Shown piece by piece: positions 26,518 through 34,581 of a stretch of DNA of 64,000 bases. Under the pieces are notes generated by a model that worked only from the letters and a program-made list of their open reading frames with translations, had not been told where the DNA came from and ran no database searches. The translations under genes were made by a program, and so were the position numbers. The stretch spans positions 62,001 through 126,000 of the forward strand of contig JACVCO010000002.1 of NCBI GenBank assembly GCA_016741995.1. Direction: 5' to 3'. The stretch comes from Hydrogenophaga sp. (lineage in GTDB: Bacteria > Pseudomonadota > Gammaproteobacteria > Burkholderiales > Burkholderiaceae_C). How positions within the stretch are numbered: position 1 is the first letter of the stretch; each line of letters starts with the position of its first letter.

Positions 26518-27840
26518 ATGGATATCGTCCTCATCGTTTTCCTGACGCTGCTCAACGGCGCCTTTGCGATGTCCGAACTCGCGCTGGCGTCCAGCCGCAA
26601 GGCGCGGCTCGGCGCCATGGCCGACGAGGGGGACAAGGGCGCCAGCACGGCGCTCAAGCTGCTCGAGAACCCCACGCAGTTCCTGTCGTCGGTGCAGGTG
26701 GGCATCACCTCCATCGGCATGCTGAACGGCATCGTGGGTGAAGCCGCGTTCAGCGACGACCTCGGCCGCTGGTTGCTCGGTTTCGGGCTCGACACCACCG
26801 TGGCCGGCGTGCTCGCCACGGCCATCGTGGTCACGGTCATCACCTTCATCACCATCGTCTTCGGCGAGCTGGTGCCCAAACGCATCGGCCAGCTCTACCC
26901 CGAAGCGGTGGCGCGCTGGGTGTCTCGGCCCATGGCGGCGGTGGCCACGGGCGCCAAGCCCTTCGTGTGGCTGCTCACGCACACCACGCAGTGGGTGCTC
27001 AAGCTGCTGCGGGTGGACAACTCGGCCGCGCAGGTGGTCACGGAAGAAGAGATCAAGGCCAGCTTGGCCGAGGGCCTGGACGCAGGGATCATCGAAGCGC
27101 AGGAGCACCGCATGGTGCGCAACGTGTTCGGGCTCGACGAACGCCAGCTCAACTCCATCATGCTGCCCGCGTCCGAGATCCAATGGCTGGACGCGCGCGA
27201 CCCCGTGGATGAAGCGCTGCGCAAGGCCTGGACCAGCGGGCATTCGTGGTACCCCGTGTGCCGCAACGGCCTGGAAGACGTGGTGGGCGTGGTCCATGTG
27301 CCGCGCCTGCTGGCGCTGCAGGCTGGTGGCGAAACCGGGCCGGTGGGGGCGCACGTGGAACCCGCGGTGTTCGTGCCCGAAACGCTCACCGGCATGGAGT
27401 TGCTCGAGCAGTTCCGCGCGCGTGCCACGCGCCTGGTGTTCGTGGTGGACGAATACGGCGTGGTGCAAGGCCTGCTCACGCCGCGCGACATGCTCGAAGC
27501 CATCACCGGGGAACTCTCGCCTGAACAACCGGTGGACGCCTGGGCGCGCGAACGCGAAGACGGCGCCTGGGAAATCGATGGCGGCATGCCGGTGGCCGAG
27601 CTCAAATCGCGGCTCGACATCGACGCCTTCCCCGACGACGATCGGGGCCGCTACGCCACCGTGGCCGGGCTCATGCACTCGCTGGCCGGCACCCTGCTGG
27701 GCCAGGGCGAGCACGTCGACGGCGCGGGCTGGCGCTTCGAGGTGGTCGCGCTCGATGGCCGGCGCATCGACCGCGTGCTGATCACGCGGCTGGCACCACC
27801 GCCCGGTGCCGATGACGAGACGGCCGAGGACGACGGCTGA
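26518..27840 (+). CDS. CNNM/CorC-type membrane protein with CBS domains
   Basis: A 440-residue protein with an N-terminal DUF21 (CNNM) membrane domain of three to four helices (about residues 1-160, including GELVPKRIGQLYPE). A CBS pair follows (about 205-330, with RNVFGLDERQLNSIMLPASE and YGVVQGLLTPRDMLEAITGE), then a C-terminal CorC/HlyC-type domain. Family members are often annotated as haemolysins, but evidence in better-studied relatives points to divalent metal (Mg/Co) transport or its control. It is convergent with the helicase gene, whose stop begins at the next base (27841). Confidence 0.85.
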   Translation: MDIVLIVFLTLLNGAFAMSELALASSRKARLGAMADEGDKGASTALKLLENPTQFLSSVQVGITSIGMLNGIVGEAAFSDDLGRWLLGFGLDTTVAGVLATAIVVTVITFITIVFGELVPKRIGQLYPEAVARWVSRPMAAVATGAKPFVWLLTHTTQWVLKLLRVDNSAAQVVTEEEIKASLAEGLDAGIIEAQEHRMVRNVFGLDERQLNSIMLPASEIQWLDARDPVDEALRKAWTSGHSWYPVCRNGLEDVVGVVHVPRLLALQAGGETGPVGAHVEPAVFVPETLTGMELLEQFRARATRLVFVVDEYGVVQGLLTPRDMLEAITGELSPEQPVDAWAREREDGAWEIDGGMPVAELKSRLDIDAFPDDDRGRYATVAGLMHSLAGTLLGQGEHVDGAGWRFEVVALDGRRIDRVLITRLAPPPGADDETAEDDG

Positions 27841-30138
27841 TCACAGTCCCCACCACGCGGGCAGCAGCGCGCGCACCTCGGCGTCGGCGAAGCGGCGGTC
27901 CAGCAGCAGCAGCGCACCGCGGTCATCGGGCGTGCGGATGAGCCGGCCCGCGGCCTGCACCACCTTGTGCAAACCCGGCACGAGGTAGGTGTCGGCCCAG
28001 CCGCCGGCGCCGGTTCGCTCCAGCCGCTCGCGCAGCGCCTCCGTCAGCGGCTCGGGCGGCGGCAGGCCCAGCGTGGCCACGGCCACACCCACCAGGCGGT
28101 CGCCCGGCAGATCGATGCCCTCGGCAAACACGCCGCCGAGCACCGCGAAGCCCAACCCCTGGCCGCCGGGCACGAAGCGCGCCAGAAAGCCTTCGCGCGC
28201 GGCTTCGTCCATGGCGCGCGATTGCGCCCACACCGCCACCTCGGGGGCTGCGGCCTGGAACGCGGCCATGGCCTGCTCCAGGTACTCGAAGCTGCTGAAG
28301 AAGGCGAGGTGGTTGCCTGGCGTGGCGCGCACGTGGGCGAGCAGCTCGTCCACCAGTTGCGGCAGCGTGCGCGCGCGGTCGGCCCAGCGGGTGGACAGGC
28401 CCTGGGCGATGCGCACCCGCAGTTGCGCCGCGTCGAACGGCGAGGGCACCTCGATGCGTGCGGTGCGATCGCCCAGCCCGAGCAGGCGCTGCGTGTGCGC
28501 CATGGGCGTGAGCGTGGCCGAGAACAGCGTGGCCGCGTGCGCACCGGCCCAACGCGGCTGCAGCGGCTCGGCGGGCAGCAGGCAGCGCAACGCCAGCCGC
28601 GGGCGCGGCCGGCCGCGGCGCGCCGGCGTTCCCGCGCTGCGCTCGAACACCGAATGCGCGCCGAAGCGTTCGGCCACGCGCAGGAAATGCAGGGCGTCGA
28701 ACAGCCAGGGTTGCAACGCCACGCTGGCGTGCGGGTGCTGCGCCATGAACTCGGTGAGGGCGCTCACGTGGCGGCGCAGCGCGTTCACGAACGCGTCGGG
28801 CAGATCGTCGGTGAGCGCGGTGCCGCCCGACCAGTCGCGCGCGAGCGCGCCCCAGGCGCGGTGCACGGTGTTCATGGTGGCGGCCAGCGCGCGCGGCGCT
28901 TGCGCGCGCTGGGCTGCGAAGCGCAGCGGGTCGAGTTCGGCGCTGTACATCGCCCGCGCGCGCTCGGTGAGGTTGTGCGCTTCGTCGAGCAGCAGTTGCA
29001 CGCGCCAGCCTTCGGCCTGCGCCATGGCCCAGGCCTGGGCGTTGAGGTCGAACCAGTGGTTCACGTCGCCCACCACCACGTCGCTCCAGCGTTGCATCTC
29101 CTGCGCCAGGTAGTAGGGGCAGATGCCATGTGTGAGCGCGACGTCGCGCAGCGCCTCGCGGTCGAGCAGGGCGCGTTGCACAGCGGCCGCGCGCGCGGCG
29201 CCGAGCCGGTCGTAGAAGCCGCGCGCGAGCGGGCACGAATCGCCGTGGCAGGCCTTGTCGGGGTGCTCGCAGGCTTTCTCGCGCGCCACGCGCTCGAGCA
29301 CGCGCAGCGGTTGCGCGTGGATGCGCCGCAGGCCGTCGAGCGCCACCGCGCGCGTGGTGCCCTTGGGCGTGAGCACCAGCAGCTGGTCGCTCGCGGCGGC
29401 GGGCATGGCGCGCAGCGCACCGAACAGCGTGGCCGCCGTTTTGCCGATGCCGGTGGGCGCCTGCGCCAGCAGGTGGCGCCCGGCGCGCTGGGCGCGAAAC
29501 ACCGCTTCGGTGAGCTCGCGCTGGCCGCGGCGGTAGTCGGTGAAGGGAAAGGGCAGTTGCGCGAGCGCGGCGTTGCGCGCGCGGCGGTGTGCCTGTTCTT
29601 GCAGCGCCCAACCGCGGTGGCGCTCGCACAGCGTGTGCGCGTGTTCGGCCAGTTCAGCGCGCGTGCAGGCCTGCACCTGCACCGTCTCGCGCCCGCTGTC
29701 GATATCGAAATACACCAGCGCCACCTCGATCGCATCCAGCGACTCGGCCTCACACAGCAGCCAGCCGTACACCCGGGCCTGCGCCCAATGCAGCGCGCGC
29801 TGGTTGTCGGGGATCAGCGCCGGGTCGCCGCGGTGCGTCTTGATCTCTTCCACGCGCCGCGCGGCGGGGTCGTAGCCGTCGGCGCGGCCCTGCAGCCACA
29901 GGCCAGCGCAGGCCGCGGCGAGCGGGCGTTCGCGCTGGTAGCCGGCGGCGCGGCGCGCGGTCACGGTGGCATGGCCTTCGATGCCGGCGAGCGCGCTCGG
30001 CGCGGGCGTGAAGCGGTGGTCCAGGTCGCCCGCGCGCGCCGCGAAGGCGCACAGGCTGCGCACGCCCACACGGGGCAGGTCGTCGCGGCTGTGGTCAGCG
30101 CTGTCGGGTGCGGGTTGGGTCACGGCGCGGGGCATCAT
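27841..30138 (-). CDS. DinG/XPD-like helicase with N-terminal nuclease-like domain
   Basis: A 765-residue protein with two parts. Residues about 45-150 contain GRADGYDP (about 84-91), VEEIKTH (about 97-102) and a following YGWLLCE helix. This is the D...ExK arrangement of PD-(D/E)XK (RecB/Cas4-like) nucleases. From about 200 on it is an XPD/DinG superfamily 2 helicase: TDYRRGQRELTEAV, Walker A AQAPTGIGKT (about 226-234), four cysteines at about 290, 297, 302 and 340 for a 4Fe-4S cluster, DEAH at about 385, and QAAGRLIRTPDDRGALLLLD at the end. It probably unwinds, and may cut, DNA in repair. Start ATGs at 30138 and 30135 are equivalent. It is divergent, nine bases apart, from another PD-(D/E)XK-like gene. 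Confidence 0.85.
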   Translation of the reverse strand: MMPRAVTQPAPDSADHSRDDLPRVGVRSLCAFAARAGDLDHRFTPAPSALAGIEGHATVTARRAAGYQRERPLAAACAGLWLQGRADGYDPAARRVEEIKTHRGDPALIPDNQRALHWAQARVYGWLLCEAESLDAIEVALVYFDIDSGRETVQVQACTRAELAEHAHTLCERHRGWALQEQAHRRARNAALAQLPFPFTDYRRGQRELTEAVFRAQRAGRHLLAQAPTGIGKTAATLFGALRAMPAAASDQLLVLTPKGTTRAVALDGLRRIHAQPLRVLERVAREKACEHPDKACHGDSCPLARGFYDRLGAARAAAVQRALLDREALRDVALTHGICPYYLAQEMQRWSDVVVGDVNHWFDLNAQAWAMAQAEGWRVQLLLDEAHNLTERARAMYSAELDPLRFAAQRAQAPRALAATMNTVHRAWGALARDWSGGTALTDDLPDAFVNALRRHVSALTEFMAQHPHASVALQPWLFDALHFLRVAERFGAHSVFERSAGTPARRGRPRPRLALRCLLPAEPLQPRWAGAHAATLFSATLTPMAHTQRLLGLGDRTARIEVPSPFDAAQLRVRIAQGLSTRWADRARTLPQLVDELLAHVRATPGNHLAFFSSFEYLEQAMAAFQAAAPEVAVWAQSRAMDEAAREGFLARFVPGGQGLGFAVLGGVFAEGIDLPGDRLVGVAVATLGLPPPEPLTEALRERLERTGAGGWADTYLVPGLHKVVQAAGRLIRTPDDRGALLLLDRRFADAEVRALLPAWWGL

Positions 30139-30147
30139 ACGGGCCCG

Positions 30148-30858
30148 ATGGACGCCTTGCCCCTGACCCGTCAGCACCACCAGCGGCTGCGCGAGATGCA
30201 CCGCTCGGCCGGCTGGCCCTGCCACGACGCGCTCGAGATCGACCTGCTGGCGGGCGGCTTTCTGCAGCGCCATTTCGATGCCGATGCCCGCGAGACCTTG
30301 CGCCTGACCGACGCCGGCATCGCCCTGCTGGCGCGCGCCCACCAGCGCAACCGCGCGCAGCGCGACGCGCACGAGCACCTGGTGTGGTGCGTGGCGCAAT
30401 CGCAGTTGCGGCAAGGGCGCATCGCGTGGTGTGGCCTGTCGCTGCGGGCGCCATTGGCGCGCGATGACGGCGGCAACGACTGGGTGCTTGCCAACCCCGA
30501 CGTGTTCTCGATCCGCCGCAGCTCGCGCGCCGACTGGCTGGAGCCGGTGGTGCACGAGATCAAGGTGAGCCGCGCCGACCTGCGTTCGGACCTGCGCCAG
30601 GCGAACAAGCGCGCCGCCTACCTGGCGATGGCCGGGGCTGTGTGGTACGTGCTGGGGCGCGATGCGCGGGGCCGTGCGGTGGGCGATGCCGACGACGTGC
30701 CGCCCGAGTGCGGGGTGCTGGCCGACACGCCCGAGGGCCTGCGCCTGCTGCGCGATGCGCCACGGCGCGCGGTACCCGCGCTGCCGCACCACGTGTGGAT
30801 GGCGCTGGCGCAGGCCACACCCGCCGCGCCCGACGAGCCCGTGCAGGACCTGCTGTGA
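30148..30858 (+). CDS. MmcB-like putative PD-(D/E)XK nuclease protein
   Basis: A 236-residue protein. The first about 70 residues look like a winged-helix segment (LLAGGFLQRHFDADARETLR then LTDAGIALLARAHQ). The second part has NPDVFSIRR (about 116-124) and VHEIKVSRADLRSDLR (about 135-150). That makes a D118...E137-x-K139 signature, followed by AAYLAMAGAVWYVLG. The EIKxSxxDxxxD pattern recalls MmcB-family DNA-repair proteins (from memory). It is divergent from the helicase-nuclease gene with nine bases between starts, suggesting joint control and a shared DNA-processing role. The assignment is moderate. Confidence 0.6.
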   Translation: MDALPLTRQHHQRLREMHRSAGWPCHDALEIDLLAGGFLQRHFDADARETLRLTDAGIALLARAHQRNRAQRDAHEHLVWCVAQSQLRQGRIAWCGLSLRAPLARDDGGNDWVLANPDVFSIRRSSRADWLEPVVHEIKVSRADLRSDLRQANKRAAYLAMAGAVWYVLGRDARGRAVGDADDVPPECGVLADTPEGLRLLRDAPRRAVPALPHHVWMALAQATPAAPDEPVQDLL

Positions 30859-30877
30859 ACGCCGCGCGAACCGGCGC

Positions 30878-31654
30878 TCAGCGCGGCGCGATCTCGCTGT
30901 CGTGCCAGCCCGCGAGTGCCCAGCGGTTCACCGCCGCCAGCAACAGGAACAGCACCACGCCCGTGACCGAGATCAGCACCAGCGCCGCGAACATGCGCGG
31001 GATGTTGAGCTGGTAGCCCGACTGCAGGATCTGGTAGGCCAGGCCCGTGCCCGTGCCGCCGGTGCCGGCCACGAACTCGGCCACCACCGCGCCGATGAGC
31101 GCGAGCCCGGCCGAGATGCGCAGGCCACCGAAGAAATACGGCAGCGCGCTCGGGATGCGCAGGCGCCACAGCAGCGCCCAGCGCGAGGCGCGGTGCAGCT
31201 GGAAGAAGGCCGCCAGCCCGGGGTTCACGCTGCGCAGGCCCAGCGTGGTGTTGGAGATGACCGGGAACAGCGCGACGATGGTGGCGCAGATCACGAGCGA
31301 GAGCGTTGCGTCCTTGACCCAGATGATGATCAGCGGGGCGATGGCCACGATGGGCGTGACCTGCAGCAGCACCGCGTAGGGAAAGAAGGCGGTCTCGATC
31401 CAGCGGCTCTGCACGAACACGAAAGCGATCAGCGTGCCCAGCACCGCGGACGCGACGAAGGCCAGCAGCGTGATCCACAGCGTGACGCCGAGCGCGCCGA
31501 CCAGCAGGTCCCAATCCTTCACCAGGGTCTGCGCGATCAGCAGCGGCGAGGGCACCAGGAACGCGGGCACCTGCGCCACCGTGACCCAGGCCTGCCAGAT
31601 GGCCAGCAGCAGCAGCGCCACGATCAGCGGGGCGAGAAAGCGCGCGCCCTTCAT
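30878..31654 (-). CDS. ABC transporter permease, SsuC/TauC type
   Basis: A 258-residue permease with six membrane helices. The BPD-transporter motif region is LRIPSALPYFFGGLRISAGL followed by ALIGAVVAEF (about 175-205). This is the type that pairs with NMT1/THI5-like binding proteins. Its ATG overlaps the ATPase stop as ATGA. It is the last gene of the eight-gene operon running from 38053 down to 30878. It forms the inner-membrane channel of the importer; the substrate is unknown. Confidence 0.9.
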   Translation of the reverse strand: MKGARFLAPLIVALLLLAIWQAWVTVAQVPAFLVPSPLLIAQTLVKDWDLLVGALGVTLWITLLAFVASAVLGTLIAFVFVQSRWIETAFFPYAVLLQVTPIVAIAPLIIIWVKDATLSLVICATIVALFPVISNTTLGLRSVNPGLAAFFQLHRASRWALLWRLRIPSALPYFFGGLRISAGLALIGAVVAEFVAGTGGTGTGLAYQILQSGYQLNIPRMFAALVLISVTGVVLFLLLAAVNRWALAGWHDSEIAPR

Positions 31655-32439
31655 GTGAAGCTCGCTTCGCCGCTGGCGCGCAGCAGGCTGTCCTGCAGGC
31701 GGCGCGCGTGTTCCGCGAAGCGCTGGCTCACGCGGAAGTCGGGGCCGCGCGGGTAGGGCTCGTCGATCGCCACCTCCTCGACCACCCGGCCCGGGCGCGC
31801 CGCCATCACCACCACGCGCTGCGAGAGGTACACCGCCTCGGCGATGGAGTGCGTCACGAACACCACGGTGAGCTTCTGCTGCGCCCACAGCCGCAGCAGG
31901 TCGTCGTCGAGCCGGTTGCGCGTGATCTCGTCGAGCGCACCGAAGGGCTCGTCCATCAGCAGCAGGTTCGGTTGGGTGACCAGGCCGCGCGCGATCGACA
32001 CGCGCATCTGCATGCCGCCCGAGAGTTCGCGCGGGCGGTGCGTGGCAAATGCATCGAGCCCCACCAGCGCGAGCGATTCGCGCACGCGCGCGTCGCTGTC
32101 GGCGCGGGGCCGGCTCGCCAGGTCCAGCGGCAGGCGCACGTTGGTCTGCACGCTGGCCCATGGCATGAGCGTGGCCTCCTGGAACACGAAGGACAGCCGC
32201 TTGCCGCTGCTGTCGAAATCGCGCACCGGGCGGCGCCAGAGCAGGATGCGCCCCTCGGTGGGTTCGAGCATGCCCGCCACCATCTTGAGCAGCGTGCTCT
32301 TGCCACAGCCCGAGGGGCCGAGCAGCGTGACGAACCCCCCCTGCGCCACCTGCAGATCCATCGGCAGCAGCGCGCGCGTGCCGTTGGGGTAGGTCTGTTC
32401 GGCGGAGAGAACCTCGATCGCAGGCGTGTCGTCGCTCAT
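31651..32439 (-). CDS. ABC transporter ATPase, nitrate/sulfonate type
   Basis: A 262-residue ATPase with Walker A GPSGCGKST (about 41-49), Q-loop FVFQEATLMPWASV, signature LSGGMQMRVSIARGL, Walker B LLLMDEPFGALDEITR and switch VFVTHSIAEAVYLSQRVVVM. The QEATLMPW and DEPFGALDE forms are typical of the SsuB/TauB/ThiZ group. It begins 13 bp after the binding-protein gene and overlaps the permease gene. Confidence 0.92.
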   Translation of the reverse strand: MSDDTPAIEVLSAEQTYPNGTRALLPMDLQVAQGGFVTLLGPSGCGKSTLLKMVAGMLEPTEGRILLWRRPVRDFDSSGKRLSFVFQEATLMPWASVQTNVRLPLDLASRPRADSDARVRESLALVGLDAFATHRPRELSGGMQMRVSIARGLVTQPNLLLMDEPFGALDEITRNRLDDDLLRLWAQQKLTVVFVTHSIAEAVYLSQRVVVMAARPGRVVEEVAIDEPYPRGPDFRVSQRFAEHARRLQDSLLRASGEASFT

Positions 32440-32452
32440 CGGGTGCGGGGCG

Positions 32453-33433
32453 TCAGGGCAGGATCTTCAGGTCCTTGACGAACTGGTCGGTGAAAGTGGC
32501 CTTGTAGTCGACCTTCGCGTCGATCAGCTTGTTGGCGACCAGCATGTCGTAGGTGGCCTTCATGCGCGCGTCGGTGACCACGCCCACCCCCAGCTTCGCC
32601 GCGTCGCCGCCGAACACCATGCCGGTGGATTTGAGCAGCGCGATGCCGTTGGCGATCTTGTCGTCGGTCATGTTCGGGTTGTCCTTCTTGATCAGCGCGT
32701 TGGCCGCCGAGGGATCGCCCGTGAGGTATTTCTTCCAGCCTTCCATGGAGGCCTTGACGAACTTCGCCACCGCCTGCGGGCGCTCCTTCACCGTTTTCTC
32801 CATGCACACGATGGTGGTGGAGTACGGCGGCCAGCCGTGGTCGGAGAGCAGGAACACGCTGGGCTTGAAGCCGGCTTCCTTCTCGATCGCGAACGGCTCG
32901 GACGACAGGTAGCCCTGCTGCACCATGTTCTTGTCGGCGATGAAGGGCTGGACGTTGAAGGTGTAGGGCTTCATCTGCCCGTCGCTCAGGCCGTACTTGC
33001 CGCGCAGCCAGGGCCAGTAGGTGGTGGTGCCCGCGCTGGAGACGAGGATGGTCTTGCTCTTGATGTCCTCGAGCTTCTTCACGTCCGGGTGCGCGATCAG
33101 CACCTGCGGGTCTTTCTGGAACGAGGCCGCCACCGTGACGGCGTTGATGCCCTGCGCGCGCACGCTCATGGTCTGCACGTCGTAGCCCATCACGCACTCG
33201 GCCTGGCCCGCGGCCATGATCTGCATGATGTTGACCTGCGGGCCGCCCATGCGGATGGTCACGTCCAGGCCCGCGGCCTTGTAGCTGCCGTCGGCCAGCG
33301 CCTGGTAGAAGCCGCCGTGCTCGGCCTGGGCGTACCAGTTGGTGACGTAGGTGAACTTCTCTTGCGCCAGCGCGCCGCCGGCCAGGGCCAGCGCGAGGCC
33401 GGCGAGGGAACCGCGAACGAGGAACGGGCTCAT
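32453..33433 (-). CDS. NMT1/THI5-like ABC substrate-binding protein
   Basis: A 326-residue periplasmic protein with a signal peptide (cleavage after GGALA at 23). The mature start, FTYVTNWYAQAEHGGFYQAL, is characteristic of the NMT1/THI5-like group, which includes importers of thiamine pyrimidine precursors and other small nitrogen compounds. The ligand is not readable from sequence. It lies between the RidA gene (76 bp upstream) and the ATPase gene; the 76-bp gap is the largest in the operon and might hold a secondary ribosome-binding or processing element. Confidence 0.88.
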   Translation of the reverse strand: MSPFLVRGSLAGLALALAGGALAQEKFTYVTNWYAQAEHGGFYQALADGSYKAAGLDVTIRMGGPQVNIMQIMAAGQAECVMGYDVQTMSVRAQGINAVTVAASFQKDPQVLIAHPDVKKLEDIKSKTILVSSAGTTTYWPWLRGKYGLSDGQMKPYTFNVQPFIADKNMVQQGYLSSEPFAIEKEAGFKPSVFLLSDHGWPPYSTTIVCMEKTVKERPQAVAKFVKASMEGWKKYLTGDPSAANALIKKDNPNMTDDKIANGIALLKSTGMVFGGDAAKLGVGVVTDARMKATYDMLVANKLIDAKVDYKATFTDQFVKDLKILP

Positions 33434-33509
33434 GGGGATCTCCTTCGGGTGGGGGTCATCGGTGCGGTTCGTTGTGCAAGCTCCATGCCAGTCGCCGCTG
33501 CCGCGGTGC

Positions 33510-33974
33510 TCAGCGGCCGGGCGGCAGCCAGACGGTGGCCTCCACCTCCAGCCGCACGGCCGGCCCCGGCATCATGCCGCTGACCTCGACCACCGTGCTC
33601 ACCACCGGCTCGGGGAAAAACAGGTTGCGCACGCGGTTGTAGGCGGGGTAGTCGCGCAGGTCGGTGAAGTACTGAACCAGCCGGCACACGTTGGCCATCT
33701 CGCCGCCGTGCTCGGCCACCAGCGCGCGGATGCGCGCCAGCACCAGCCAGCTCTGCACCACGGCGGGGCCTTCGAACACGTCCACCGACAGCTGCCCGGT
33801 GTCGTAGCCGATGCCGCGCAGCGCCTCGCGCGCGGCGGGGTCGAGCGCGTCGTAGCGCTGCGGCACCTCGCCGCTGGCCGGGTCGACCGCGATCACGCCG
33901 CTGAGGTAGAGGTGGTCGCCGACGCGGCGGGCGGCGGCGTAGCGCGCCAGGGGTTGTCCGGTGGGGGTGCTCAT
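33510..33974 (-). CDS. RidA (YjgF/YER057c/UK114) family protein
   Basis: A 154-residue protein with the family features YLSGVIAVDP near the N-terminus, CRLVQYFTDLRDYPAYNRVR in the middle, and VRLEVEATVWLP, with the functionally important Arg, at the C-terminus. RidA proteins deaminate reactive enamine/imine intermediates; RutC and related members act in nitrogen-heterocycle breakdown. In this operon it probably clears an unstable intermediate made by the amidohydrolase or oxidase. Its ATG overlaps the stop of the upstream reductase gene. Confidence 0.88.
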   Translation of the reverse strand: MSTPTGQPLARYAAARRVGDHLYLSGVIAVDPASGEVPQRYDALDPAAREALRGIGYDTGQLSVDVFEGPAVVQSWLVLARIRALVAEHGGEMANVCRLVQYFTDLRDYPAYNRVRNLFFPEPVVSTVVEVSGMMPGPAVRLEVEATVWLPPGR

Positions 33975-34573
33975 GACGGTCCGTCTTGTTGCAGGGTTTG
34001 CCGCACCCGCCGCATGAAGCGTTCGCAGTCGAGCGCGGTGACGTTGTTCATGTCGTGCAGTTGCAGCCAGGTCTTGCGGCAGCGCGGGTGGAACAGGATG
34101 CCCATGCCGCGCATCATCACGCGGCGGTGCGGGTCGCCGATGAGCTTGAGCCACCACCAGGGCGAACCGCCGTGGGTGATGACGGTGAAGCGGCGCACGT
34201 GCTGCATGTTGGGCTTGAGGCGCTGGCCCTTGCGCTGCGCGGGCTCGAAGGTCACCTTGGGCAGCCACACGCGCTCCAGCCAGCCCTTGAGCATGGCCGG
34301 TGGCCCCCACCACCAGGTGGGGTAGACCAGCACCAGGTGCTCGGCGCGTTGCAACAGCGCGATGTGCGCGGCGAAGCGCTGCAGCAACCAGTCGGGCCCG
34401 CTGAGGTAGGCAGCTTTTTCCTCGGCCTTGAGCACCGGGTCGAAGCCTTCGGCGTAGAGGTCGATCGCGTCCACCGCGTGGCCCTGGGCGCGCAGCGTTT
34501 CCTGTGTCAGCCGGAACAGCCCGGCGCTGAAGCTGCCGGCGTCGGGGTGGGCGTGGACGATGAGCGTCTGCAT
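33971..34573 (-). CDS. NAD(P)H-quinone oxidoreductase-like flavoprotein
   Basis: A 200-residue flavodoxin-fold protein of the KefF/MdaB/NQO group. FMN/FAD-binding segments are IVHAHPDAGSFSAGLF (about 5-20) and LVYPTWWWGPPAMLKGWLER (about 83-102), with VRRFTVITHGGSP later. It would use NAD(P)H to reduce a quinone, flavin or nitro substrate; in this operon it may support the upstream FAD oxidase. It starts 8 bp after the oxidase gene. Confidence 0.85.
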   Translation of the reverse strand: MQTLIVHAHPDAGSFSAGLFRLTQETLRAQGHAVDAIDLYAEGFDPVLKAEEKAAYLSGPDWLLQRFAAHIALLQRAEHLVLVYPTWWWGPPAMLKGWLERVWLPKVTFEPAQRKGQRLKPNMQHVRRFTVITHGGSPWWWLKLIGDPHRRVMMRGMGILFHPRCRKTWLQLHDMNNVTALDCERFMRRVRQTLQQDGPS

Positions 34574-34581
34574 GGCCGGAT

